Of a DNA stretch of 64,000 bases, positions 18,674 to 27,904 are shown piece after piece. Source of the DNA: Sinorhizobium terangae. Lineage in GTDB: Bacteria > Pseudomonadota > Alphaproteobacteria > Rhizobiales > Rhizobiaceae. The position numbers and the translations under genes were made by a program. Location: the NCBI RefSeq assembly GCF_009601505.1, contig NZ_WITC01000036.1, positions 216,105 to 280,104 on the forward strand. Direction: 5' to 3'. The stretch's first letter is position 1. Every line of letters begins with the position of its first letter. The notes beneath the pieces are model-generated. The model did no database searches and was not told where the DNA came from. It was given only the letters and a program-made list of their open reading frames with translations.

Positions 18674-19618
18674 TTAGCGGAACAGCGACAGGATGTTCTG
18701 CGAGTTGCTGTTGGCGATCGACAGCGACTGGATGCCGAGCTGCTGCTGCGTCTGCAGGGCCTTGAGGCGTGTCGATTCCTCGTTCATGTCGGCATCGACG
18801 AGCTTGCCGACACCCTTCTCGATCGAGTCCATCAGATCGGCCACGAAGTCCTTCTGCATGTCGACGCGGCTATTGAGCGCACCGAGATCGGAGGCTGCAT
18901 CGGTCATCGTCTGCAGGGCGGCATCGACACCGGAGATGGCCTCGGCCAGGTCACCAGTGGTCATGCTGCTGATGTCCATCTCGAGCAGGTTGTAGCTCAA
19001 GGTGACCGTCGTCGTGCCATCCGTGTCGGTGTATTCGAGGTCACTCGAAAGCAGGCCCGAACCATTGGTGACGTAGGCACCGGCCGAGTCGACTTCGATG
19101 AGCGAGCTCTTGGTCGTATCGAACTGCAGCGTGGTCAGGCTGACATTGCCGCTAGCGTCGCGGTTGAACGAACCGACGATCGACTTGGTGCCGGCAGCAT
19201 TGTTGTTGTCGTTGTAGACCCAGTTTTCGCCCGAGAACGAAGCGGACTTCGCGATGCTGACGAGCTGGTTCTGCAGTTCCTTGATTTCCTTCTGGATCTT
19301 GCCCTTGTCGACGCCCGGCTCAGAGGCAGCAACGAGCTTTGCCTTGATTTCGTCGACGACGTCGATCGAGGACTTCATCGCGGTGTAGGCAACGTCCGTC
19401 TTGGCGGCGCCGAGGCCGAGTGCGTCCTGAACGGTCGAAAGCGCCTTGTTGTCCGAACGCATCGTGGTCGCGATCGACCAATAGGCGGCGTTGTCAGAGG
19501 CCGAACCAACGCGATAGCCGGAGGAAATGCGGTCCTGGGTCGTTTCCATCGAGGAATTGATCGAGCGCAGGGTCGCAATTGCGGCCATTGCCGAAGAGTT
19601 CGTCATGATGCTGGTCAT
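18674..19618 (-). CDS. flaA: Flagellin FlaA-type
   Basis: 314 residues, flagellin N-terminus MTSIMTNSSAMAAIATLRSI and C-terminus IQSLSIANSNSQNILSLFR. It is the flagellin closest to the glycosyltransferase-like gene, from which it diverges across a 335-bp region. In S. meliloti FlaA is the essential main subunit; here the first flagellin after fliP holds the same position. AAAGGGAC ribosome site ahead of the ATG. Nearly identical to flaB in length and sequence, suggesting recent duplication or gene conversion. Confidence 0.92.
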   Translation of the reverse strand: MTSIMTNSSAMAAIATLRSINSSMETTQDRISSGYRVGSASDNAAYWSIATTMRSDNKALSTVQDALGLGAAKTDVAYTAMKSSIDVVDEIKAKLVAASEPGVDKGKIQKEIKELQNQLVSIAKSASFSGENWVYNDNNNAAGTKSIVGSFNRDASGNVSLTTLQFDTTKSSLIEVDSAGAYVTNGSGLLSSDLEYTDTDGTTTVTLSYNLLEMDISSMTTGDLAEAISGVDAALQTMTDAASDLGALNSRVDMQKDFVADLMDSIEKGVGKLVDADMNEESTRLKALQTQQQLGIQSLSIANSNSQNILSLFR

Positions 19619-19655
19619 GTGAGTTGTCCCTTTTTTACTGAATACGGTTGGGGGA

Positions 19656-19703
19656 CATACCGGACTGCGTACACTACCGGTGATGACGGACCGGCTTCAT
19701 GCC
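19656..19703 (-). promoter_or_regulatory. Class III-type box upstream of flaA
   Basis: Gene direction: GGCATGAAGC, 13 bases, CCGGT, 11 bases, TCCGGTATG. The outer module is therefore seven to eight bases, nearly one helical turn, farther away than in the flaB and icpA copies. The element ends about 37 bp before the ATG. The rest of the 335-bp region (19704-19953) holds no gene and must carry the promoter of the divergent glycosyltransferase-like gene. Confidence 0.6.
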
Positions 19704-19953
19704 TCTCGGTTCCAACAAACATCCTTTGGAAGAAACCAAACCCGTCATGTGGAGACGAATATCGAGACCAATGCTTGCAAATTCATTAAATGCGGGTGCC
19801 TGTTCCGGATGGCTCGAATCATGCTTAACGCACAATTAAATGACTGACCTCATGTAGTTTTTTCGTCGCAGCACATCTCCTTGACAGGTGTAAGCCAACA
19901 ATCTTGGAGTCACGCCTGAGGCAAGGTCCGGCAGCGACAATGTCCCCTGAAAC

Positions 19954-21933
19954 ATGTCGATCGAATCAGGACTGGAGCGGCAGGACGCCGACCGCTGTCC
20001 GCCCTATGCGACGGAGCCGCACTTGAACGCGCATGCCCTCTTCACGACCGCCTCCCGGCAATATCAGAAAGGCCAGTACACCGAGGCGCTCAACCAGCTT
20101 AACCACCTGATGAACATCAGCCGGGAGGCCAAGACATTCGTCCTCCTGGCGAAGGTCCTCTTGAAACTTGGCTTCAAGACCGATGCGGCGCGCGCCTATC
20201 AATTGGCCGGAGAGGAGAAGGGTTCGCGTTCGGAACATTATTTGACCGAAGCGATGAAGCTGCACTTTGCGTGCGGCAACGAGGACGAGGCGCTCAGCAT
20301 CGGTCTTCCCCTTCTCGAAAAGGCGAAGACCGACCCGGACATCGCATTCATCATCGCATCCATCTTCTTGAAGCGGGACCAGAAGGAAATTCTCGGCCTG
20401 TTCAAGGCGCCGCTTTCCACCAGCGCAAATATCCAGCACCAGTCTCTCGCCTTCAAGCTTCTGACGGCCGATATCGACGATGCGCAGGATCGCGATGCAG
20501 TCGTCAATCTCTTCCGGAAAAATCCGAAGAGCACGGTGTTGCGGGCGGCCTATCTCGTCTTCGCCCGCGAGGCTAACGACTACGTAGAGATCGAGAAGTA
20601 CTATCCGGACGTCCAGAAAGCCCTGGATGCGGGGAAATACCAGATCCTAGCTGCCGAGTCCCCTTACTATCACGTTACGTGGTGCGGCGATGAAAAGCTT
20701 AACCGATGGGCCGGCGCAAGGAGCCAACCTTTTGCTTCCGCAATTACCGAGGCGCGACGCAACATGCCGCATCAATGGGCGAAGAAGATCCGCATCGGAT
20801 ATCTTTCGGCGGACTTCTGGGATCAGCATGCAACGATGAAGTTGCTTCAGGCAGTATTGGAACTACACGATCCGGAAAGATTCGAGGTCACGCTCTTTTG
20901 CCATACGAAGGAGAGCAACCTGGCCCGCGATCGCGGCAACCGCGGCAACTGGGGACGAATTGTCCGCATCAACGATATGTCCGATGAGGAGGCGGCGGCT
21001 GTCATCCGTTCAGAAGGCATCGATATCCTGGTCGACCTCAAGGGCCATACGCTCGACAACCGGCTGAAGATCCTTAACCATCAGGCTGCACCGGTTCAGG
21101 TTTCCTGGCTCGGCTTTCCCGGAACCGCGACAAACATCGATGTCGACTATGTTATCGGTGACCCGTATGTGCTGCCTGAGGGAAGCCAGGATCATTACTA
21201 CGAAAAGTTCTGCCGACTGCCGGAAACCTATCAGCCGAACGATCCCTATCACCGCCCACGCGCGTACGGCATTGCGCGAAAGGACCTCGGCCTTCCGGAC
21301 GACGCGTTCGTCTTTGCGTCGTTTAACGCCAGCAGAAAGATCTCTCTGCAGACGATCAATCTCTGGATCGAAATCCTTCGCCGAACACCGGACAGCGTTT
21401 TGTGGCTCATGTGCAAGAGGGACGCGCAGGCCAACATTCTGCGCAAGTTCCAGAGCGGCGGTATCGCTTCGAAACGCATCATCCTGTGCAGCAAGACGGC
21501 CTATACACAGCATATCAACCGTCTGCCCGCGGCCGATCTCGGCCTCGACACCTATCCTTATAACGGCCACACGACCACGTCGGAACAGCTCTGGGCAGGC
21601 TTGCCGGTGCTGACCTTCAAGGGTACCAACTTCGCCTCGCGCGTAAGCGAAAGCCTGCTCAACGCGATCGGGCTTCCAGAACTCGTGACCGCCGGCGCCG
21701 AAGCCTATGTCGCCGAAGCGGTCGCACTCTATGAGAACCGCGAGAAAATCGCCGAATACAGGAAGACGCTCGAGGAGAACCGCTTCCGCATGCCGCTGTT
21801 CGACGCGGAGCGCTTCTGCCGACACCTGGAGCGCGGCTATGAGATGATGGTGGATCGCGCCAAGCAGAAGCTGCCACCGGATCACATCGATGTTCCCGCA
21901 CTTCCGCCGCGCGAGGGTTCCTTCGAGCGATAG
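19954..21933 (+). CDS. TPR-containing O-linked GlcNAc transferase-like protein (GT41), possible flagellin glycosyltransferase
   Basis: 659 residues. The N-terminal 270 are helical with TPR-like units (HALFTTASRQYQKGQYTEAL and the following segment). The C-terminal part is the OGT/SPINDLY catalytic region: KIRIGYLSADFWDQHATMKL with the active-site type histidine, GIDILVDLKGHTLDNRLKIL, APVQVSWLGFPGTATNIDVD, FASFNASRKISLQTINLW, and DTYPYNGHTTTSEQLWAGLP followed by ASRVSESLLNAIGLPELV. Such enzymes transfer a nucleotide-activated sugar to Ser/Thr of proteins in the cytoplasm. It is the only plus-strand gene among the flagellin and fliP genes, which suggests flagellin as substrate; that is inference. 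The ribosome site is weak. Confidence 0.82.
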   Translation: MSIESGLERQDADRCPPYATEPHLNAHALFTTASRQYQKGQYTEALNQLNHLMNISREAKTFVLLAKVLLKLGFKTDAARAYQLAGEEKGSRSEHYLTEAMKLHFACGNEDEALSIGLPLLEKAKTDPDIAFIIASIFLKRDQKEILGLFKAPLSTSANIQHQSLAFKLLTADIDDAQDRDAVVNLFRKNPKSTVLRAAYLVFAREANDYVEIEKYYPDVQKALDAGKYQILAAESPYYHVTWCGDEKLNRWAGARSQPFASAITEARRNMPHQWAKKIRIGYLSADFWDQHATMKLLQAVLELHDPERFEVTLFCHTKESNLARDRGNRGNWGRIVRINDMSDEEAAAVIRSEGIDILVDLKGHTLDNRLKILNHQAAPVQVSWLGFPGTATNIDVDYVIGDPYVLPEGSQDHYYEKFCRLPETYQPNDPYHRPRAYGIARKDLGLPDDAFVFASFNASRKISLQTINLWIEILRRTPDSVLWLMCKRDAQANILRKFQSGGIASKRIILCSKTAYTQHINRLPAADLGLDTYPYNGHTTTSEQLWAGLPVLTFKGTNFASRVSESLLNAIGLPELVTAGAEAYVAEAVALYENREKIAEYRKTLEENRFRMPLFDAERFCRHLERGYEMMVDRAKQKLPPDHIDVPALPPREGSFER

Positions 21934-21961
21934 ATCGCCCGCATCACAGAAAAGGTTGAAA

Positions 21962-21983
21962 GAGGCAGTGGATCCACTGCCTC
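21962..21983 (+). terminator. Palindromic terminator between the convergent OGT-like gene and fliP
   Basis: A perfect 22-bp palindrome, GAGGCAGTG-GATC-CACTGCCTC, 28 bp after the OGT-like stop and followed by CTTGCTGTTTGG. Being symmetric, it could also serve fliP on the other strand, about 110 bp beyond its stop. Confidence 0.6.
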
Positions 21984-22096
21984 CTTGCTGTTTGGCTTCG
22001 ATCAGGCCGCATTTTCGCAGAACTCACAGTGTCCGCCAGGATGCCGCGGCGACAGTTTTGGATTGCTGGATTGTCGAAAGGCTGCCCGACTGCAGA

Positions 22097-22834
22097 TCAG
22101 GTGAACGACCGCACCAGGCTGCCGACCAGCAGGTTCCAGCCGTCGATCAGCACGAAGAAGAGGATCTTGAACGGCAGCGAGATAGCCGTCGGCGGCAGCA
22201 TCATCATGCCCATCGCCATGGTGATGGTCGCGACTATTAGGTCGATCACCAGGAACGGTAGCATGATCAGGAAGCCGATTTCGAAGCCGCGGCGGATCTC
22301 CGAGATCATGAAGGCCGGCACCACGGCCCTGAGATCGACCTTGTCTTCGACCACGACGGTCTGGCCCTTTTCCTTGGCGATATCGATGAAGAGTTGCAGA
22401 TCCTTGTCGCGCGTATTGGCAAGCATGAACTCGCGGAATGGCTCTGCTACGCGCGGCATGGCCTCGGTTTCCGAGATTTCATTCTTGAGGAGCGGATCTA
22501 TCCCCTCGCGCCAGGCGCGATCGAAGGTCGGCGCCATCACATAGAAGGTCATGAACAGGGCAAGCGACACCATGATCATGTTGGACGGCGTGGTTGCTAG
22601 TCCCATGCCCGACCGCAGGATCGCGAAGGCGATGACGAAGCGCGGGAAGCTCGTCACCATAATCAGAATGCCCGGTGCCACCGATAGAACGGTGATGAGA
22701 CCGAAGGTGCGGATGATCCACGATGCAACGGAACCGTCGACCGGCGTGTTCAGAATGTCGGCGGGAAAACTCTGCGCCCCGGCAATTCCCGACATCGCCA
22801 GCATGGCGATTATGAAGGCAGCAATCCGGAGCAT
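22097..22834 (-). CDS. fliP: Flagellar export gate protein FliP
   Basis: 245 residues with an N-terminal signal sequence (IAAFIIAMLAMSGIAGAQS) and four membrane helices. The FliP signature region SEIRRGFEIGFLIMLPFLVI followed by ATITMAMGMMMLPP is present. FliP oligomers form the core of the export channel. Last gene of the flgB-fliP operon, 48 bp after fliL; the fliO gene that often precedes fliP in other bacteria is absent. Confidence 0.96.
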   Translation of the reverse strand: MLRIAAFIIAMLAMSGIAGAQSFPADILNTPVDGSVASWIIRTFGLITVLSVAPGILIMVTSFPRFVIAFAILRSGMGLATTPSNMIMVSLALFMTFYVMAPTFDRAWREGIDPLLKNEISETEAMPRVAEPFREFMLANTRDKDLQLFIDIAKEKGQTVVVEDKVDLRAVVPAFMISEIRRGFEIGFLIMLPFLVIDLIVATITMAMGMMMLPPTAISLPFKILFFVLIDGWNLLVGSLVRSFT

Positions 22835-22882
22835 TGAGGGGCCTGACAGAATGGATGAATTCCTAGTCCCGACCCTGCCGAA

Positions 22883-23374
22883 TCATTGGATGACGAAGGT
22901 TCGGAACATCACATTCGTTACGCGTCCGTCGGAGCGCAGGTCAACCCGCTCCTGAATGTCATCCCGGAGATATTGAAAGCCTCGCGGCCCTTGAATTTGC
23001 TGCAGGGACACGGTCTTGAGATAGGCTGCAATGTCCTGGTGTATCTGCTCGGCCAAGGCAACGTCCGGGATGCCATTGAACTGCAGCGCGACTTCCAGGC
23101 GGACCCAGTTTTCGGCGGGATAAGCGAGGTTGGTCGTGATCGGCTCCAGCTGCACGACACCATTGGCCTCGGTGGCGATCTTGGGAACACCTTCGGTACC
23201 GGTGGCGTTCGGCGCGACTTCGGCAACGGCCTCGGTCTTCTCCGCTGGTGGAGGCGGCGCCAACAACTGACCGACGAGCCATCCGCCGCCGCCGGCGACG
23301 ACGGTCACCACGGCCAGGGCGGCAATCGTCATCACCTTGGATTTGGAGGACTGCGCGCTATCGATTTCTTCCAT
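22883..23374 (-). CDS. fliL: Flagellar basal body protein FliL
   Basis: 163 residues with one membrane helix near the N-terminus (about 17-38, TIAALAVVTVVAGGGGWLVG) and a periplasmic domain ending NVMFRTFVIQ, the usual FliL end. FliL surrounds and stabilises the stator. It lies between flgH (90-bp gap) and fliP. Confidence 0.92.
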   Translation of the reverse strand: MEEIDSAQSSKSKVMTIAALAVVTVVAGGGGWLVGQLLAPPPPAEKTEAVAEVAPNATGTEGVPKIATEANGVVQLEPITTNLAYPAENWVRLEVALQFNGIPDVALAEQIHQDIAAYLKTVSLQQIQGPRGFQYLRDDIQERVDLRSDGRVTNVMFRTFVIQ

Positions 23375-23464
23375 GGTGCCAATCCGTGCCGGTTGGCCAC
23401 GGCGCGGCGCCTTGTCGGGGAGACAGGCGACGCCGTGGCACTTCGATTTGCAATCCGCCCCCGA

Positions 23465-24175
23465 TCAGATCGGCGAGAGCAGGTCTACGACTTGCTGGCC
23501 CCAAGGCGGCTGCTGCACTTCGGTCAGGCGGCCACGGCCGCCGTAGGAGATGCGGGCCTCGGCGATACGGTCGTAGGAGATGATGTTGTCGGCGTCGACA
23601 TCCCTCGGCCGGACGATGCCTGCGACATTGAGGATGCGCAGTTCATGGTTGACCCGAACTTCCTGCGAACCGCTGATCAACAGGTTGCCGTTCTCGAGCA
23701 CTCCGGTCACGACGGCGGCGACAAGCAAGCGCAGCTTTTCGGACCGCTCTGTCTTGCCATCGCCCTCGGTCTTGGTGTTGGAGCCGTATTTGAGATCACC
23801 CGACCAATCGAAATCGCTGGTCTGCGATGCCCCGCTGGCCCCGATGTTGAAGCCGCTTGAATTCTTGCGGCTGCGATCCGTCTTGTTGTCGAAGGACGCC
23901 TTGTCGTCGATCCTGATATCGACCGTCAGGATGTCGCCGACATTGATCGCGCGCGCATCCTTGAAGAGAGCGGCCTGCTGATCGTTCCAGAGCGAATACC
24001 CGTTCGTGATCTGGTGCGGCTGCTTTGGATATGCGGCGAGCTGCGGCGCCTGCGTATATTGCAGGCCACTGCCGATCGGGCTCATTGACGGGGCCTGGCC
24101 GATCTCCCGCAGAGCCTGGTTCTGACATCCCGCAAGGAGGCCCGCGGCCAGGACGGCCGTAAAATGCTTTCTCAT
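23465..24175 (-). CDS. flgH: L-ring lipoprotein FlgH
   Basis: 236 residues. Lipobox LLAGC (cysteine about 17) after MRKHFTAVLAAG marks an outer-membrane lipoprotein. The core contains YSLWNDQQAALFKDARAINV and GDILTVDIRIDDKASFDNKT, and GNLLISGSQEVRVNHELRIL, all FlgH hallmarks. It forms the outer-membrane bushing for the rod. The ATG overlaps the motE stop (ATGA). Confidence 0.96.
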   Translation of the reverse strand: MRKHFTAVLAAGLLAGCQNQALREIGQAPSMSPIGSGLQYTQAPQLAAYPKQPHQITNGYSLWNDQQAALFKDARAINVGDILTVDIRIDDKASFDNKTDRSRKNSSGFNIGASGASQTSDFDWSGDLKYGSNTKTEGDGKTERSEKLRLLVAAVVTGVLENGNLLISGSQEVRVNHELRILNVAGIVRPRDVDADNIISYDRIAEARISYGGRGRLTEVQQPPWGQQVVDLLSPI

Positions 24176-24711
24176 GATGGCTCCTTGGAGGTGTTGGGAT
24201 CGCTCGCGCTCGAAATGATGTTGGTCAGCACCGCTGCCTTGTCGTCGCTCATCTCGCTGAGGATCAGCGACGACTGACGCGGCGGCAGCTTCATGACGAT
24301 GGCCGCGGCGATCTCCGGGCGCACCATCTCGAGCTTACCGGCGGCCGCATCGGGTTTCATCGTCTTGTAGATATCGACGAGCCCGAGTTCCGCCTGTTTG
24401 AGGAAATCGTTGCGGCGTTTCAGCCAGTCCTCGTATTCGGCGCGCCGCTTCTCGAGCGTCGCGATGCGCTCGTCGACGTTGGCCTGAAGATTTTCCAGTT
24501 CCTTGCGTTGCAGGAGATAGCGCTGGTCACGCGCGGCATCGGCGATGTTCGTGCAAAACTGCTGGATCTCGTTGGCACTGCCGCTTTCCGCCGGTGGCGC
24601 CGTTACGTCCTGCGCAAAGGCCCCCGGCAGCGCCAGCATCAAGGCGCCGGCGGCCGAGATCACCAGCATGCGCAGCGAATTTCCGAGAAGTTCGTCCAAA
24701 TGTCCGGTCAT
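24172..24711 (-). CDS. motE: MotE, periplasmic chaperone for MotC
   Basis: 179 residues with a hydrophobic signal-type segment (about 12-33) and a mature part with a coiled coil (residues 70-115, LQANVDERIATLEKRRAEYE) and a MgtE-N/FliG-like end (AAAIVMKLPPRQSSLILSEM). In S. meliloti, MotE is a periplasmic dimer needed for MotC folding and stability. Located between flgI and flgH with overlaps on both sides, as in that species. A conserved cysteine (FCTNI, about residue 52) could make the dimer disulfide. Confidence 0.88.
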   Translation of the reverse strand: MTGHLDELLGNSLRMLVISAAGALMLALPGAFAQDVTAPPAESGSANEIQQFCTNIADAARDQRYLLQRKELENLQANVDERIATLEKRRAEYEDWLKRRNDFLKQAELGLVDIYKTMKPDAAAGKLEMVRPEIAAAIVMKLPPRQSSLILSEMSDDKAAVLTNIISSASDPNTSKEPS

Positions 24712-25823
24712 TGCAGAACAAGCTCCGCCTGAAGGGCTCCCGCCGTTTTGATGCTTTGCAGGATGGCGATGATGCCATCCGGCTTGACGCCGATATTGTT
24801 GAGACCGGCGACGAGCGAGCGGAGACTCGAGCCATTCAGGATCGCGACCGTTCCGCCATCCGATTGTGCCTCGATAATGGTGTTCGGTTCGAGCGCCGTC
24901 TCGCCGCGCGAGAACGGCGCCGGCTGCACGACGGTCGGCGCCTCGGTCACCTGTACGGTGAGCGTGCCGTAACTGACCGCGACCTCGGCGACGCGCACGT
25001 CCTGGCCAATGACGATCGTGCCGGTTCTTTCATTGATGACGACGCGCGCCGGCACATCGGTTTCGATCACCAGGTTTTCAACATCGGCCATCAGGCGTGC
25101 GAGATCGGCCATCTTGGGCTTTTCGACCAGCACCGACTGCGAATCCTTGGCTTCGGCGATGCGGCCGCCAAACTGCGCGGCGGCATATTTGTTGATTGCC
25201 GCGGCCATGCCGACAGCCGTCGAAAAATCCGGGTTGCGCAGTTGCAGCACCAGATTGACGCCGTCCTTGAACCGCGCCGGCAGTTCCCGCTCGATGATGG
25301 CACCGTTCGGCACGCGCCCGGCCGTAGTCACGCCCTGATTGAGGGTGGCGGCATCGCCTTGCGCGCTGAAGCCGGTCACGACGACCGAGCCTTGCGCCAC
25401 CGCGTAAATCTGCCCATCGGCGCCGGAGAGCGAGGTCATGACCAGCGTACCGCCGCGCAGCGACGTCGCATCGCCGAGAGAGCCGACCGTCACGTCGACG
25501 CGGCTGCCCGGGCTTGCGAAGGGCGGCAGTGTTGCCGTGACCAGCACCGCCGCGACGTTGCGCGTGCGCGACTCGCCGCCCTGGGTCGAGATCCCGAGGT
25601 TCTGCAGCATGGCGCGGATCGACTGGTCAGTGAAGGGCGAAGAGCGCAGGCTGTCGCCGGTTCCCTGCAGGCCGACGACGAGACCATAGCCGATAAGCTG
25701 GTTGTCTCGCCCTGCCTGCAGCGAGGCCACGTCCTTGATGCGGGAGGCGCCATGGGCAAGCGTCAGTGTCGCGGCGAAGGCCGCGATGAGTGTCAGGAAC
25801 CACTTACAGACATGCCGCTTCAT
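24708..25823 (-). CDS. flgI: P-ring protein FlgI
   Basis: 371 residues with signal peptide (FLTLIAAFAATLTLAHGAS). Conserved FlgI segments include SRIKDVASLQAGRDNQLIGY, GLVVGLQGTGDSLRSSPFT, QSIRAMLQNLGI and the C-terminal LVAGLNNIGVKPDGIIAILQ. It forms the ring in the peptidoglycan layer around the rod. Overlaps both flgA and motE by 4 bp. Confidence 0.97.
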   Translation of the reverse strand: MKRHVCKWFLTLIAAFAATLTLAHGASRIKDVASLQAGRDNQLIGYGLVVGLQGTGDSLRSSPFTDQSIRAMLQNLGISTQGGESRTRNVAAVLVTATLPPFASPGSRVDVTVGSLGDATSLRGGTLVMTSLSGADGQIYAVAQGSVVVTGFSAQGDAATLNQGVTTAGRVPNGAIIERELPARFKDGVNLVLQLRNPDFSTAVGMAAAINKYAAAQFGGRIAEAKDSQSVLVEKPKMADLARLMADVENLVIETDVPARVVINERTGTIVIGQDVRVAEVAVSYGTLTVQVTEAPTVVQPAPFSRGETALEPNTIIEAQSDGGTVAILNGSSLRSLVAGLNNIGVKPDGIIAILQSIKTAGALQAELVLQ

Positions 25824-26326
25824 TTCGCCACCACATGGATCGTGCCGTCAGCCATGACCGTGCCGGAAATGATGACGCCGGTATCGATGTTGCGTGCGCG
25901 GATCAGTTCGCCAACTGCGGCGTCCTGCAACGGCGAGCCGGCCGCCGTGATCGTCAGGCCGCCATCGTTGAAGACGAGCCGAACCGTCGAACCGCGCTCG
26001 ACGGCATATTGCTCGCGCAATGCCGAGGCGAGGATCACCCGTCCGGGAAGGAGGGTCCGTTTCGTGACCTTGCCCTCAATCTCCTCGATGGAACGGACAT
26101 AGCCGTCCGCGAGATTGGGATTGGTCACGTCGACCACCTCGACAAGGCTCTCGTCGAGAGTCTCGCCGGGATAGATGGTCTGCTTGGGGATGACAGCGGT
26201 CGGCCGTTCCGCGAAAACAGTAGCCGGCGACAGAAGGGCCGCGACAGCCGCGGCGAAGGCCACGGTTCGTACCCGAAGCGGGGAACCGTTTGTCGATTTG
26301 TTTGCGGCGGATCGGCGAAACATCAT
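25820..26326 (-). CDS. flgA: P-ring assembly chaperone FlgA
   Basis: 168 residues. Signal-type hydrophobic region (about 20-39, RTVAFAAAVAALLSPATVFA) followed by an SAF-like domain (TIYPGETLDESLVEVVDV, GRVILASALREQYAVERGST) and the conserved GLTITAAGSPLQDAAVGELI. FlgA helps FlgI polymerise. Two ATG codons are adjacent at the start; the first is used here. A frame overlap (ATGA) couples it to flgI. Confidence 0.92.
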   Translation of the reverse strand: MMFRRSAANKSTNGSPLRVRTVAFAAAVAALLSPATVFAERPTAVIPKQTIYPGETLDESLVEVVDVTNPNLADGYVRSIEEIEGKVTKRTLLPGRVILASALREQYAVERGSTVRLVFNDGGLTITAAGSPLQDAAVGELIRARNIDTGVIISGTVMADGTIHVVAK

Positions 26327-26344
26327 GTTTGCCCCTGTTTCACG

Positions 26345-27133
26345 TTACCTGAGGTTCTTGCTGACCGTCGCCGCCATCTCGTCAGCGGCCTGAATGATCT
26401 TGGAATTCATCTCATAGGCGCGCTGGGCCGAGATCAGGTCGGTGATTTCCTTGACCGGATCGACGTTCGAGGCCTCGAGATAGTTCTGCTTGATCTGGGC
26501 GAAGCCGGGATCGGCCGGCGTGCCGATGATCGGCTCGCCGGAAGCCGGCGTTTGCTTGAAGAGGTTCTCACCCTGCGGCTCAAGGCCGGCCTCGTTGACG
26601 AAGTTCGCGATCGTCAGCTGGCCGATTTCCTGCAATTCCGTGTTGTTGCCGATGCGGACCAGCACCTGTCCGGAAGAAGTGAAGGTGATTTCGCTCGCAT
26701 CCTGCGGCACCGTGATGCCGGGAACGACGGCGTAGCCGTCAATGGTGACGAGCTGGCCGGTGGCATTGGTGTTGAAGGCGCCTGAACGGGTATAGGCCGT
26801 CTCTCCGTCCGGCGTTTCGATCTGGAACCAGCCGCGGCCGACGAGCGCCAGGTCGTAGTCGTTGCCGGTGTTGACGAGGCTGCCCTGGATATGAAGGTTG
26901 CGCACCGCCGAGGTCTGGACGCCGAGACCGATGATCGCGCCTTCCGGGACGATCGCCTGGTTGGCGCGGTTGGGCACGCCCTGGGCGCGCTCGGTCTGAT
27001 AGAGCAGGTCGGAAAACTCGGCGCGCGCCCGCTTGTAGCCGGTCGTATTGATGTTCGCGATGTTGTTCGCGATGACTTCCAGGTTGAGCTGCTGGGCGTT
27101 CATGCCCGTGGCGGCGATGGAAAGGGCCTTCAT
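26345..27133 (-). CDS. flgG: Distal rod protein FlgG
   Basis: 262 residues, exact FlgG size. Starts [20 protein letters not shown] with [18 protein letters not shown] and ends [31 protein letters not shown]. Builds the distal rod between the inner and outer rings. In the flgB-fliP operon, 11 bp after fliE and 18 bp before flgA. Confidence 0.97.
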   Translation of the reverse strand: MKALSIAATGMNAQQLNLEVIANNIANINTTGYKRARAEFSDLLYQTERAQGVPNRANQAIVPEGAIIGLGVQTSAVRNLHIQGSLVNTGNDYDLALVGRGWFQIETPDGETAYTRSGAFNTNATGQLVTIDGYAVVPGITVPQDASEITFTSSGQVLVRIGNNTELQEIGQLTIANFVNEAGLEPQGENLFKQTPASGEPIIGTPADPGFAQIKQNYLEASNVDPVKEITDLISAQRAYEMNSKIIQAADEMAATVSKNLR

Positions 27134-27144
27134 GTCTCGTTCCT

Positions 27145-27480
27145 TCAGATCTGCATGCGCGCGATTTCGAGATAGGCGCTCACCACCTTGTCGCGAATGG
27201 CGAGTGCGGTCTGCAGCGACTGTTCCGCATTCATCACCGCGTCGATGACTTCACGGGTATTGGCTTCGCCGCGGACAGCCTGGAGCGATGCCCCTTCGGC
27301 GGACTTCATCGAACGGATGGCGTCGGTCGTCATGTTGCCGAGGACTTCGGCAAAGCTCTGCGACTGCGGAACGGAAGCGCCGGCGCTCGGCGCAATGAGC
27401 GAGCTGGAGGCGGTCAGGCTCGTGCCTTCCGTCTCCTTCATGGCCGAAAAAGCGCCGACGGACTGGATTGCATCGATCAT
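27145..27480 (-). CDS. fliE: MS ring-rod junction protein FliE
   Basis: 111 residues with [20 protein letters not shown] and the C-terminal [35 protein letters not shown], the FliE signature. FliE connects the FliF ring to the proximal rod and is the first rod protein exported. It overlaps the flgC stop. Confidence 0.95.
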   Translation of the reverse strand: MIDAIQSVGAFSAMKETEGTSLTASSSLIAPSAGASVPQSQSFAEVLGNMTTDAIRSMKSAEGASLQAVRGEANTREVIDAVMNAEQSLQTALAIRDKVVSAYLEIARMQI

Positions 27481-27899
27481 TATTGCGAAGCCCTCAACAG
27501 GTCGATTGTCTGGGAAATGAGATCGCGAGACTGCTTGATGGTCTGCAGGTTGGCCTCATAGGCGCGGTTGGCCTCGCGCATGTCGGCCATTTCGATCAGG
27601 ACGTTGACGTTCGGCATCTTGACCATGCCCTTTTCGTCGGCTGCCGGATTGCCGGGATCGAACTCGATGTTGAAATTCGAGTCGTCCGTGCCAAGACGCT
27701 GGATCTCGACGAGAGATGCGCCGCTCGCCCGGTCGACCTCCGCCGCGAAGCTGATGGTCTTGCGGCGATACGGCTCGGCACCGGGCGTATCGCCCGTCGA
27801 GCGGGCATTGGCGATGTTTTCTGAAACGATGCGCAGACGGGTAGATTCCGCCTGCAGGCCGGAGGCCGAAACCTTGAGGGCCGAAGTCAAAGGATCCAT
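27480..27899 (-). CDS. flgC: Proximal rod protein FlgC
   Basis: 139 residues. Begins [20 protein letters not shown] with [12 protein letters not shown], ends [34 protein letters not shown] proximal rod subunit. Five bases separate it from flgB. Confidence 0.96.
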   Translation of the reverse strand: MDPLTSALKVSASGLQAESTRLRIVSENIANARSTGDTPGAEPYRRKTISFAAEVDRASGASLVEIQRLGTDDSNFNIEFDPGNPAADEKGMVKMPNVNVLIEMADMREANRAYEANLQTIKQSRDLISQTIDLLRASQ

Positions 27900-27904
27900 G
27901 ATTC

